Assembly: GCA_002431965.1 (NCBI GenBank)
Contig: DJEW01000025.1
Span: forward strand, 6,798 to 19,817
Direction: 5' to 3'
DNA length: 13,020 bases
Source: Clostridiales bacterium UBA5888
GTDB taxonomy: Bacteria > Bacillota > Clostridia > Oscillospirales > Oscillospiraceae
The notes below the pieces were generated by a model, which worked only from the letters and a program-made list of their open reading frames with translations, was not told where the DNA came from and did no database searches. Made by a program: the position numbers and the translations under genes. This document shows, one piece after another, positions 5,732 through 12,937 of this stretch (positions are counted from its first letter, which is position 1; each line of letters begins with the position of its first letter).

Positions 5732-7786
5732 TCAGTTGAAGCTGTCGGCGCTCACCGAAAAGAGGCGGTCGATGCGCCGTTTCAGCGCTGCATGCTCCGG
5801 CTTTTCAAGCTCCGCGTCGTCGGCGAGAAGCGCAGCGGCGTCCTGCTGCGCCGTCTGCATCACGTTCACATCCGCGCCGAGATCGGCAACGTGCATCTCC
5901 GGCAGACCGTGCTGCCGCGAACCGAAGAAATCCCCCGGACCGCGAAGGCGAAGATCCTCTTCGGCGATTCTGAAACCGTCGTTCGTCTGCGTCATTATCT
6001 TCAGCCGCGCCTTCACCTCGTCGCTGTCCGCGTCGGACACCATCACGCAGTAGCTTTTGTGCACGCCGCGCCCCACGCGCCCGCGCAGCTGATGCAGCTG
6101 GCTCAGCCCGAAGCGCTCCGCGTTTTCTATTATCATCAGCGCCGCGTTCGGCACATCCACGCCGACCTCTATCACCGTCGTGGCGACAAGAATGTCCGTC
6201 TCGCCCGCGGCGAACGCCGCCATTGCCGCGTCCTTGTCCTTTGCCTTCATCCGCCCGTGTACGCACCCCACGCGAAGCTCCGGAAATGTCTGCGCGAGTG
6301 TGCGCGCATGCTCTTCTGCGGATTTCAGCGGCACTGGCAGCTCGTCGTTATCCTCCACCATCGGGCACACGACGAACACCTGCCGCCCCTCGCCCGTGAG
6401 CTTGCGTATAAATGCGTTCAGCCGCGCGCGGTAGCTCTCGTTTACCGCAAAGGTGTCCACCTTCTGCCGCCCGGGGGGCAGCTCGTCAATTACCGACACG
6501 TCAAGATCGCCGTATATCATCAGCGCGAGCGTGCGCGGTATGGGCGTTGCGGACATGACAAGCACGTGCGGACGCACACCCTTGGCGATGAGCGCCGAGC
6601 GCTGGTTGACGCCGAAACGGTGCTGTTCGTCCGTCACGACCAGCGCAAGATGAGAATACTCCACATCGGCGCTGAAAAGCGCGTGTGTGCCGACGATAAC
6701 GTCCACCTCGCCCATGGCAAGCGCCGCCTTGACCGCGCGCTTGTCCTTTGCGCTCATCGCGCCCGTCAGCTTCATCACGCGCAGTCCCAGCGGTGCAAGC
6801 AGCCCAGACAGGTTTACATAATGCTGCTCAGCCAGTATCTCCGTCGGCGCCATGAATGCGCTCATCCAGCCGCTTTTCCATGTCTGCCATATGAGAGCCG
6901 CAGCGACAAGGGTCTTGCCGCTGCCGACGTCGCCCTGCAAAAGCCGGTTCATCACGCCGCCGGAGGACATATCCGCCGCCGCTTCGCGCACGGCGCGGCG
7001 CTGTGCGCCGGTAGGGGAGAACGGAAGATGAGAATAGAATTCCTCTATATCCGCCCGGCGTATCATGATGCCGCCCTCATGCACGCGCTCCGTGCGCATC
7101 ATGCCCAGCGCGCACGAGAGCACAAACAGCTCTTCGTATATCAGCCGCCGCCGCGCCGCGTCGAGCGCGTGAAAATCGGATGGGAAGTGTATGTTTTCAT
7201 AGGCGCAGCGCGCCGCGGCAAGCCCGCGCCGCGCGAGCACATCCTCTGGCAGCACATCCTCCATGTGCCCGGCGCAGGCATCCAGTCCCTGACGCACGCT
7301 TTGCAGCATCACGCGCTGGCTCAGCCCTGCGCACAAGCGGTATACGGGCACTATCCGCCCGGTCACGCCACCCGGCGCGCCTTCCTTTTCGTGCACCGGG
7401 TTTGCCATTGTGCGCCGCCCGCCGCGCTGCTCCACCTTGCCGTAGAACACATATGTTTCGCCGCGCTCGATCTGGTCTTTTACATAACTTTGATTAAAAT
7501 ACGTTATGTCAACCGAACCGCTGTCGTCGACTGCGCGGAATTTTACCAGCTCCATTCCGCGCCGTATGCGTGCAAGGCGCGGGGTATCCGCCACCGTGGC
7601 GAGTATGCATACCGGCTCGTCCGGAACCGTGTCCGCAATGCGGCGCACGGCGCTCCTGTCCTCATAGCGGCGGGGGAAGTATGAAATAAGGTCATAGAGA
7701 GAAAAGACGCCAAGCTTATTGAGAGCCTGCGCCTTTTTCTCGCCTATACCCTTTATGTATCGTACATTGGTCGTCAGATCAGCCAT
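5732..7786 (-). CDS. recG: ATP-dependent DNA helicase RecG
   Basis: This 684-residue protein has the length of B. subtilis RecG (about 682). RecG is a double-strand DNA translocase that remodels stalled replication forks and Holliday junctions. The N-terminal wedge/OB part starts with VRYIKGIGEKKAQALNKLGV, typical of RecG. Helicase motifs follow: TGAQRRAVRE (259-268), Walker A GDVGSGKT (285-292), APTEILAEQH (313-322), motif II DEQH (386-389), SATPIPRT (412-419), and GDLDVSVIDELPPGR before the second RecA-like domain with TTVIEVGVDVPNA and QLRGRVGRG. The start codon shares one base with the apbE stop (TAATG) and there is no separate Shine-Dalgarno, so translation is presumably coupled. It is the last gene of the operon, followed by a strong terminator. 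Confidence 0.96.
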   Translation of the reverse strand: MADLTTNVRYIKGIGEKKAQALNKLGVFSLYDLISYFPRRYEDRSAVRRIADTVPDEPVCILATVADTPRLARIRRGMELVKFRAVDDSGSVDITYFNQSYVKDQIERGETYVFYGKVEQRGGRRTMANPVHEKEGAPGGVTGRIVPVYRLCAGLSQRVMLQSVRQGLDACAGHMEDVLPEDVLARRGLAAARCAYENIHFPSDFHALDAARRRLIYEELFVLSCALGMMRTERVHEGGIMIRRADIEEFYSHLPFSPTGAQRRAVREAAADMSSGGVMNRLLQGDVGSGKTLVAAALIWQTWKSGWMSAFMAPTEILAEQHYVNLSGLLAPLGLRVMKLTGAMSAKDKRAVKAALAMGEVDVIVGTHALFSADVEYSHLALVVTDEQHRFGVNQRSALIAKGVRPHVLVMSATPIPRTLALMIYGDLDVSVIDELPPGRQKVDTFAVNESYRARLNAFIRKLTGEGRQVFVVCPMVEDNDELPVPLKSAEEHARTLAQTFPELRVGCVHGRMKAKDKDAAMAAFAAGETDILVATTVIEVGVDVPNAALMIIENAERFGLSQLHQLRGRVGRGVHKSYCVMVSDADSDEVKARLKIMTQTNDGFRIAEEDLRLRGPGDFFGSRQHGLPEMHVADLGADVNVMQTAQQDAAALLADDAELEKPEHAALKRRIDRLFSVSADSFN

Positions 7787-8835
7787 TATTCAACAAATTT
7801 CAGCCCATAATTTTCGTTTGTGAGCGTGAACTCCTCGATAAGCCCCTTCGTGCAGATTATCTTGCTCTCTTTCGTCACGAGTATCATTTCAAATCCGCCG
7901 TAGGTGCGCCAGTAGTTTATCGCCCTTGATTCACCCAGCACATACATCGCCGTGGAAAGGCAGTCCGCCATTGTGCCGTCGGGACAGATGATGGTTACGG
8001 ATTGCAGCGTATTCGTCACGGGATAGCCGGAGGCGGGGTTGAGAATGTGCTGATATGTCGTCCCGCGCGAGTCCGTGAAAGAGCGCTGATACCCGCCGCT
8101 TGTGACGACTGCGGTCTCGCCCACGCTCACAACACCGAGATAGCTTGCCGTGTTTGCAGGGTCCTGCACCGCAACACGCCATTCCGACCCGTCCGGGCGC
8201 AGCCCAAGGGTCTGCACGTTGCCGCCGAGGGAGATTATCCCGCTTGTGACGCCTGCCTGACGCATTGCTTCAATGGCATTGTCCGCCGCGCAGCCCTTTG
8301 CAACCGATGCAAAGCTCAGCTCACCATAGGAAGGGAGGGTGACCGAATAAGATCCGGAGGCGGGAAAGCTGGAGAGAACGAGCTTGTCAAAGCAGAGGCG
8401 TGAAAGATCCTCTGCTATCTCCTCTGCCGTGGGAACGTAATACTTCCCGTCAATGAAGCCCCAGCGCTTCACAAGCGGGTACAGCGTCAGATCCAGCGCG
8501 CCCTCGCTCTGCGTATACACGGTGTGCGCCGTGCTTATCATCTTTGCGATCTGACCGGAGATGACGGTGCTCGCGCCCTGCGCATGGTTGATGGCGTATA
8601 CGGTGCTTGTGCTCAGCTCGGGGTCAAGCGCACTGTCCATGGAGAGAATGATGCTCTCTGCGGCGTCGAGACCTGCGTCGGCATTCTTGCCGTAAGCTGT
8701 CAGCGTCATGATCGTGTCCATCGCGTATACCTCGCGCTGGGTCTCGCGCGTCTCGCCGCACCCGGTAAGGGGCAGGAGCATCGCCGCGCACAGCGCGATG
8801 CATATAAGCTTATACAAGATCTTTGTGTGCTTCAT
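7786..8835 (-). CDS. apbE: FAD:protein FMN transferase (ApbE family lipoprotein)
   Basis: This 349-residue extracytoplasmic enzyme moves FMN from FAD onto a Ser/Thr of target proteins such as RnfG/RnfD, NqrB/C or FMN_bind-domain proteins, with Mg2+. The signal peptide ends in lipobox LTGC (Cys26). Family motifs present are YAMDTIMTL near the N-terminus, SFASVAKGCAAD (174-185), LGGN (203-206), TSGGYQRS (245-252), HILNPASGYPV (263-273) and MADCLSTAMYVLG (289-301), the last carrying the metal-ligand D291/T295 pair. The segment that is often SxxSExSRLN in relatives reads STSTVYAINHA here, a mild divergence. The start overlaps the AKR gene by 26 nt, with no good Shine-Dalgarno, and the stop overlaps recG. 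No flavinylation target is encoded in the window. Confidence 0.93.
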   Translation of the reverse strand: MKHTKILYKLICIALCAAMLLPLTGCGETRETQREVYAMDTIMTLTAYGKNADAGLDAAESIILSMDSALDPELSTSTVYAINHAQGASTVISGQIAKMISTAHTVYTQSEGALDLTLYPLVKRWGFIDGKYYVPTAEEIAEDLSRLCFDKLVLSSFPASGSYSVTLPSYGELSFASVAKGCAADNAIEAMRQAGVTSGIISLGGNVQTLGLRPDGSEWRVAVQDPANTASYLGVVSVGETAVVTSGGYQRSFTDSRGTTYQHILNPASGYPVTNTLQSVTIICPDGTMADCLSTAMYVLGESRAINYWRTYGGFEMILVTKESKIICTKGLIEEFTLTNENYGLKFVE

Positions 8836-9841
8836 AAAATTCGTTGTAATCCTTTAGCATATATTTCAAGAGCTTCGGCGTGTCGAGCTGATACGGGCAG
8901 CGCGCGCTGCACCTGCCGCACCCGACACAATCGTTGATCTTGTTCATCTTTTCGCGCCATTCATCGGTCATATACTGCTGCCACGGCGAGCGGCGCAGCA
9001 GCATATTCATGCGTGCGCACTGGCGGATGTCGATCCCGACGGTGCAGGGCATGCAATACCCGCAGCTGCGGCAGAAGCTGCCCGACAGCTCGCGCCGGTC
9101 GGCGGCTATCGCCGCGCGCAGCGCGTCGTCCAGCACGGGGTCTTCTTCGACAAGAGCCATCCAGTCGTCCAGCTCTTTCATGCTCTGTATGCCCCAGATG
9201 GGCACGACGTTGGGGTATTCGTTCATGAAAGCATGACAGGCGCGTGTGTTCGTGCCCAGAAGACCGCCCGCCAGCCCCTTCATGGCGATATAGCCCATGT
9301 CTGCCTTTTCGCAGCGCTCCGCCAGCGCGAGGTCGCGCGCGGAGGATATGTAGCTGAACGGGAATTGCAGCGTTTCAAACAAGCCGCCGGCAATGCTCTG
9401 CTCGGCAACGTCGATGCGGTGTGACGTTATGCCGATGTGCCCTATCCAGCCGCGGCGCTTTGCTTCCAGCGCACCGGCCAGCGGGCTGTTGGGGTCGTCA
9501 GGATCCGGAATGCGCGTGACCTGATGAAGCTGGAACAGGTCGATGTGATCAGTCTTCATCATACGCAGGCTGTTTTCAATGTGGGCGAGAACGCCGGCTT
9601 TATCCTGCGCCGCGCTCTTCGTTGCCAGAACGATCCTGTCGCGCACATCCGAAAGAGCGAGACCTATCTTTTCCTCGCTGTCGGTATAGGCGTTCGCCGT
9701 GTCAAAAAACGTGATGCCGCGCTCATATGCCGCGCGCAGCAGCTTCACGGCGTCTTCCCTGCTGCAGCGCTGCACAGGCAGACAGCCCATGGCGGGTTTT
9801 GATACAATCAGTTCCGTCTTGCCAAGTCTTACGTATTTCAT
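8810..9841 (-). CDS. Aldo/keto reductase with C-terminal 4Fe-4S ferredoxin-like domain
   Basis: This protein of 343 residues has two parts. Residues 1 to about 245 are an AKR TIM barrel with the catalytic tetrad D47, Y52 (FFDTANAYTDSEEKIG), K75 (LATKS) and H106 (LFQLHQ). The C-terminus has two cysteine clusters, CRSCGYCMPC (257-266) and CVGCGRCSARCP (305-316), expected to hold iron-sulfur clusters. AKR-ferredoxin proteins of this type are common in anaerobic Clostridia, but their substrates are mostly unknown, so none is assigned. The start is set by GAGGG 8-9 nt before ATG 9841; an upstream in-frame ATG at 9856 overlaps that Shine-Dalgarno and is rejected. It is the first gene of the AKR-apbE-recG operon, with a strong promoter at 9879-9907. 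Confidence 0.9.
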   Translation of the reverse strand: MKYVRLGKTELIVSKPAMGCLPVQRCSREDAVKLLRAAYERGITFFDTANAYTDSEEKIGLALSDVRDRIVLATKSAAQDKAGVLAHIENSLRMMKTDHIDLFQLHQVTRIPDPDDPNSPLAGALEAKRRGWIGHIGITSHRIDVAEQSIAGGLFETLQFPFSYISSARDLALAERCEKADMGYIAMKGLAGGLLGTNTRACHAFMNEYPNVVPIWGIQSMKELDDWMALVEEDPVLDDALRAAIAADRRELSGSFCRSCGYCMPCTVGIDIRQCARMNMLLRRSPWQQYMTDEWREKMNKINDCVGCGRCSARCPYQLDTPKLLKYMLKDYNEFYEAHKDLV

Positions 9842-9878
9842 AACCGTAACCCTCATTTGCGTTAGTGAAAATCGATAT

Positions 9879-9907
9879 ATTATAACAGAAAATGCCCTTT
9901 TTGTAAA
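9879..9907 (-). promoter_or_regulatory. Sigma-A promoter of the AKR-apbE-recG operon
   Basis: On the minus strand TTTACA (complement of 9902-9907) and consensus TATAAT (complement of 9879-9884) are separated by 17 bp, with TGT immediately upstream of the -10 (extended -10). The expected start is near 9872, giving a leader of about 31 nt to ATG 9841. The promoter lies entirely in the 78-nt gap behind sigH. Confidence 0.87.
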
Positions 9908-9919
9908 TACATCACGACG

Positions 9920-10531
9920 TCACGCGCCGCACCCATCCATCGCGCGGCTGAGCTTGCGCTTTATGCGCTGCAGGGCAGAGTCCACGGATTTCACGGGCTT
10001 TTGGCATCGCGCGGCTATTTCCTCATAGCTTGCCCCGCCCAGATACCCTGCCAGCACCCGCTTTTCAAGCGGGGAGAGCAGTGTGCGCGCGTGCGTATAG
10101 AGATCGTTCTTCTTCTCCTGCTCGATGATGAGCTCCTCGGGCGTGCGGGTATAGCTTTCCGCAAATTGGGAGATCGCCTCGCCTTCCTCGCCGTAAAGCT
10201 CCTCCAGCGACAGGCGGTAGTTCAATGGCATATGCTTGAAGCGCGAGGCGGTCTTTATCGCCGAGAGTATGCGCCGGCGTATGCACAGCTCGGCGTAGGA
10301 CCTGAAGCTTGTTCCCGCATCGGGGCGGTAGCTCTGCATGGAGCTGACAAGCCCGATCATGCCCTCCTGAATAAGATCCTCGCTGTCTCCGCCGACAAGA
10401 AAATATGGGCGGGTGCAGCGCTTTATGACCGGACGGTAGCGCACGGCAAGCTCGCTGCCCGCCTCGCCGTTGCCGCCGTGAAAAAGCTCAAGCAGTTCGT
10501 CGTCGCCCATTTGTGCGTAGTCAGGCGTCAT
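9920..10531 (-). CDS. sigH: RNA polymerase sigma factor, SigH (Spo0H) family
   Basis: This 203-residue sigma-70 family factor resembles SigH. Region 2 is clear: YFLVGGDSEDLIQEGMIGLV (43-62), SFRSYAELCIRRRILSAIK (75-93), then ASRFKHMPLNYRLSLEE (95-111). Region 4 follows with LSPLEKRVLAGYLGGASYEEIAARC (152-176) and KSVDSALQRIKRKL (181-194) as the DNA-binding helix-turn-helix. SigH drives early sporulation and transition-phase genes in Firmicutes. Clostridia can carry more than one SigH-like protein, so orthology to Spo0H is likely but not proved; neither flank is the secE/nusG neighbourhood known from Bacillus. AAGGAGG sits about 6 nt before ATG 10531. It has its own near-consensus promoter and a hairpin in the leader. 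No terminator is evident after it. Confidence 0.88.
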   Translation of the reverse strand: MTPDYAQMGDDELLELFHGGNGEAGSELAVRYRPVIKRCTRPYFLVGGDSEDLIQEGMIGLVSSMQSYRPDAGTSFRSYAELCIRRRILSAIKTASRFKHMPLNYRLSLEELYGEEGEAISQFAESYTRTPEELIIEQEKKNDLYTHARTLLSPLEKRVLAGYLGGASYEEIAARCQKPVKSVDSALQRIKRKLSRAMDGCGA

Positions 10532-10555
10532 GCGCTGCCTCCTTCCTGGTAAAAT

Positions 10556-10570
10556 GCCGCATTATGCGGC
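10556..10570 (-). repeat. Hairpin in the sigH 5' leader
   Basis: GCCGCA (10556-10561) and TGCGGC (10565-10570) form a perfect 6-bp stem with a 3-nt loop, about 10-24 nt downstream of the predicted start of the sigH transcript. On the minus strand ATTTTACC follows, too short a U-run for a good terminator. It ends just ahead of the AAGGAGG ribosome binding site. Confidence 0.55.
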
Positions 10571-10586
10571 GCTGCCTTATATTTGG

Positions 10587-10615
10587 ATAATAAGCTTTTC
10601 CGTATATATTGTCAA
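10587..10615 (-). promoter_or_regulatory. Sigma-A promoter of sigH
   Basis: On the minus strand TTGACA (complement of 10610-10615) and TATTAT (complement of 10587-10592) are separated by 17 bp; the -35 is consensus and the -10 has one mismatch. The start is predicted near 10580, with a leader of about 49 nt. It lies in the 116-nt gap downstream of the S24 repressor gene, which has no visible terminator, so some read-through from the polymerase cassette is possible. Confidence 0.86.
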
Positions 10616-10647
10616 GTAACGCGGTGTTAATTATTATTGTATCCCCT

Positions 10648-11355
10648 TCAGCTCAGCACTTTCCCCAGCACTCTCAGCGGCAGCTCCGGCGAGATGACAA
10701 TGTCCTTGTAGCCGGGGTTGAGCGAACGGAGGATCAGCGTACCCTGCCCTGCGGCAAGCTCCTTGAGATAGGCGCAGCCGTCGTAGAGGAATATGCCGAT
10801 CTCGCCTGTCATGAGGCTGCGCTGCTGGCGCACCCAGATGATCTGACCGTCGTGATAGCGCGGCTCCATGCTGTCGCCCGCAACGCGCACGCCGAAGTTG
10901 GAGCCCTCCGGAACCTCCGCGCCGACCTCCACCATTTCGTAATTCTCCCCGTCGAGGAATTGCCCTGTTCCTGCGGAGACCGCCAGCGAGTACAGCGGCA
11001 GGGAGCGCGCCGCGCCCACACCGCCGCGCTTTGCGCGCGGCAGCGGACTGTACCGCCCGCTGTCTATCAGAAGCTCCCGGTATTCCTTCAGCTTTGCGCG
11101 CCCCGCGGCGTCAAGCCCCGCATAAGCGCCGTATTTTCCGTTCGTGAATTCGCCCAGAACATCGTCTATCCCCAGTGCGGCGCAGAGAATGATAAACTGC
11201 CGCGCATTGGGCAGCGTCGCGCCGTTTTCCCATTTGCATACCGCCTGATTTGTCACATCCACGCCCAGCATTGTCAGCCGCGCGGCAAGCCCTGCCTGAC
11301 TCAGCCCGGCGCCGCGCCGCGCCTTGCTTATCGTTTTTCCTATATCCATGCTCAT
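10648..11355 (-). CDS. HTH (XRE)-S24 peptidase transcriptional regulator, LexA/UmuD-like self-cleaving repressor
   Basis: This 235-residue protein has an N-terminal XRE-type helix-turn-helix (about 5-62; GLSQAGLAARL and TNQAVCKWENGATLP), a linker, and a C-terminal S24 peptidase domain. In the latter, SAGTGQF (127-133) contains the likely Ala128-Gly129 self-cleavage bond, GDSMEPRYHDGQIIWV (160-175) the nucleophile Ser162, and YLKEL (196-200) the general-base Lys198. Family members (LexA, CI, HdiR, UmuD) cleave themselves when RecA-ssDNA filaments form after DNA damage. ATG 11355 overlaps the YolD stop by 4 nt; ATG 11349 is an alternative with better Shine-Dalgarno spacing. As the last gene behind an error-prone polymerase, it probably represses its own operon. 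Target operators are not identified. Confidence 0.88.
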   Translation of the reverse strand: MSMDIGKTISKARRGAGLSQAGLAARLTMLGVDVTNQAVCKWENGATLPNARQFIILCAALGIDDVLGEFTNGKYGAYAGLDAAGRAKLKEYRELLIDSGRYSPLPRAKRGGVGAARSLPLYSLAVSAGTGQFLDGENYEMVEVGAEVPEGSNFGVRVAGDSMEPRYHDGQIIWVRQQRSLMTGEIGIFLYDGCAYLKELAAGQGTLILRSLNPGYKDIVISPELPLRVLGKVLS

Positions 11356-11669
11356 ATGCCCTCTCTCTCGATATTTTTCAGATCGTCCAGCGGGATGCGC
11401 GTCTCGCCGAGAATGAGGCGGCGCGCCGCAAGGTCTATTTTTGTCACCGTGCCGCATGCGCGGACATACCGCCCGCCGTGATAGTATTCCGCCGTCACGC
11501 GCTCGCCCGGTTCAAGATTTTGCAGCTTTGCGTTAAGCTCCTGCTGTGCGTCCTCGCCGAGATATATCCGCGCCTCGCGTACCTGCTCCTGCGCCAGCAG
11601 CGCCTTGTCCAGCCCCTTGAGCGGGGAGAACGCCATGAACTGCTTGGCGCGTTCTGCGTTTGTCATCAT
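11352..11669 (-). CDS. YolD-like family protein
   Basis: This 105-residue protein has the hallmark N-terminal stretch ERAKQFMAFSPLKGLDKAL (6-24) of clostridial YolD-like proteins (R-A-x-Q-F-x-x-F-x-x-L-x-G-x-x). A helical segment (about 25-50) follows, then a beta-rich tail with ERVTAEYYHGGRYV, GTVTKIDLAARRLIL and IPLDDLKNI. YolD-like genes usually lie next to UvrX-type Y-family polymerases in Gram-positive bacteria and are proposed to assist or control them, perhaps as the UmuD counterpart; the mechanism is not established. The start overlaps the polymerase stop by 4 nt (ATGA) and the stop overlaps the repressor start in the same manner, so all three are translated in step. Confidence 0.85.
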   Translation of the reverse strand: MMTNAERAKQFMAFSPLKGLDKALLAQEQVREARIYLGEDAQQELNAKLQNLEPGERVTAEYYHGGRYVRACGTVTKIDLAARRLILGETRIPLDDLKNIEREGI

Positions 11670-12937
11670 GCCCTGTGCCCTCCTATCTGTGCGTTGCGCT
11701 CAAGGGTCTTTGCGCCTTCAAGCAGGTTGAAGCCCTTGAATATTCCGTTTTTGCCGTATTTGGCCTTGATGTCCAGCACCGTGCGCTGAAGCCGCTGTTC
11801 GCGCTCCTGCTCCTCCGCAGAGGAGAACATATCATATTGCAGATTCTCCTGGCGCGTCAGCTTTCCAAAGCAGATGTTCAGCCGGAACACGTCCGCCTGC
11901 CGCACGGCGACGCGGTCATACAGCGCCCCGGTGTATTCCATCAGCTTTTTTGTGGAGCTTGTCGGCTTTTCCAGCGTCATGCTGCCGCGCGCCGGCGGCA
12001 CGTCGGCGGAGAACGAATACCCCAGCGACAGCGAGATCGACCCGGCTGCCACACCCAGCTTCACAAGCTCCAGACTCAGCAGCTCTGCCATTTCCAGCAT
12101 CAGCAGCCGCGCAAGCGCTGCGTCATGCCCGCAGTGCAGCACCTGTCCTGTGGAGAGGGAGCTGCTGTGCGGAACGTAATTTTTAATGTCGGCGATGCAG
12201 GCGCTCTCACGCCCCCAGGCGTGGTCTATGAGAAGCTGCGCGTCCACGCCGAAGGTTTTGTACAAAAGCGCCTCGTCTGTCTGCGCGATCTCGCGCATTG
12301 TGCGTATGCCCATGTGCGCCAGCCGCCCGACCGTGCCTACGTTGATGTGCCAGAAGTCCGTCAGCGGCGTGTGATCCCACAGCGTCTCGCGGTAGCTCTC
12401 CTCCGTCAGCACGCCGATGAATTCCGACGAATGCTTGGAGATGATGTCAAGCGCGATTTTTGCCAGATACAGATTCGGTCCTATTCCGCATGTCGCGGTC
12501 AGCCCCGTCTCGGCGTAAACGTCGCGCATCACGGCGCGCGCAAATTCCACAGGGGTCATGCCGCGCGCGCCCATATACGCCGTCGCATCCATGAATATCT
12601 CGTCGATGGAGTATATATGTATATCCTCCTTGGCGGCATAGCGCAGATATACGCCGTATACCCGCGCGGAGTAGTCGATGTACAGCTGCATCCGCGGCGG
12701 CGCCATGATATACTCAACGCCCCGGGGGATCTCATACACGCGCCCGCGGCTCTTCGCGCCCTGCGCCTTTATCGCGGGCGTCGCTGCAAGGCATATGGTT
12801 CTCTCGCCGCGCGAAGGGTCGGCAACGACGAGGTTGGTCGTAAACGGGTCAAGCCCGCGCTCTACGCACTCCACCGATGCGAAGAACGACTTCAGATCGA
12901 AGCACATATATGTCTTTTCCCGGCTGCCGGCCGCCAT
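11666..12937 (-). CDS. Y-family DNA polymerase, UvrX/UmuC-like translesion polymerase
   Basis: This protein of about 423 residues is an error-prone lesion-bypass polymerase. CFDLKSFFASVE (12-23) carries the first catalytic Asp14 and the steric-gate aromatic pair, and YSIDEIFMD (109-117) the Asp112-Glu113 pair. GIGPNLYLAKIALD (151-164) is the usual fingers/palm segment, and FWHINVGTVGRLAHMGIRTM (195-214) the helix-hairpin-helix region. Near the C-terminus QYDMF (367-371) resembles a beta-clamp binding pentapeptide, followed by the UvrX-type IKAKYGKNGIFKG and NAQIGGH. The frame is open further upstream, with a TTG at 12985 and ATGs at 12970 and 12946. ATG 12937 is chosen because AGAGGAG lies 9 nt before it and relatives begin close to the first catalytic Asp. 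It leads the three-gene cassette; the promoter is not clearly seen. Confidence 0.88.
   Translation of the reverse strand: MAAGSREKTYMCFDLKSFFASVECVERGLDPFTTNLVVADPSRGERTICLAATPAIKAQGAKSRGRVYEIPRGVEYIMAPPRMQLYIDYSARVYGVYLRYAAKEDIHIYSIDEIFMDATAYMGARGMTPVEFARAVMRDVYAETGLTATCGIGPNLYLAKIALDIISKHSSEFIGVLTEESYRETLWDHTPLTDFWHINVGTVGRLAHMGIRTMREIAQTDEALLYKTFGVDAQLLIDHAWGRESACIADIKNYVPHSSSLSTGQVLHCGHDAALARLLMLEMAELLSLELVKLGVAAGSISLSLGYSFSADVPPARGSMTLEKPTSSTKKLMEYTGALYDRVAVRQADVFRLNICFGKLTRQENLQYDMFSSAEEQEREQRLQRTVLDIKAKYGKNGIFKGFNLLEGAKTLERNAQIGGHRA

Noticed and set aside
5792..7684. Long plus-strand open frame of 630 codons opposite recG
   Set aside because: It is antisense to an unmistakable full-length RecG, its translation is rich in His, Arg, Val and Ala with no recognisable domain, and it has no supporting ribosome binding site; high GC with biased third positions commonly produces such frames.
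10609..11481. Plus-strand open frame of 290 codons opposite the S24 regulator
   Set aside because: It is a shadow of the regulator gene; the opposite strand encodes intact HTH and S24 motifs and this frame shows none.
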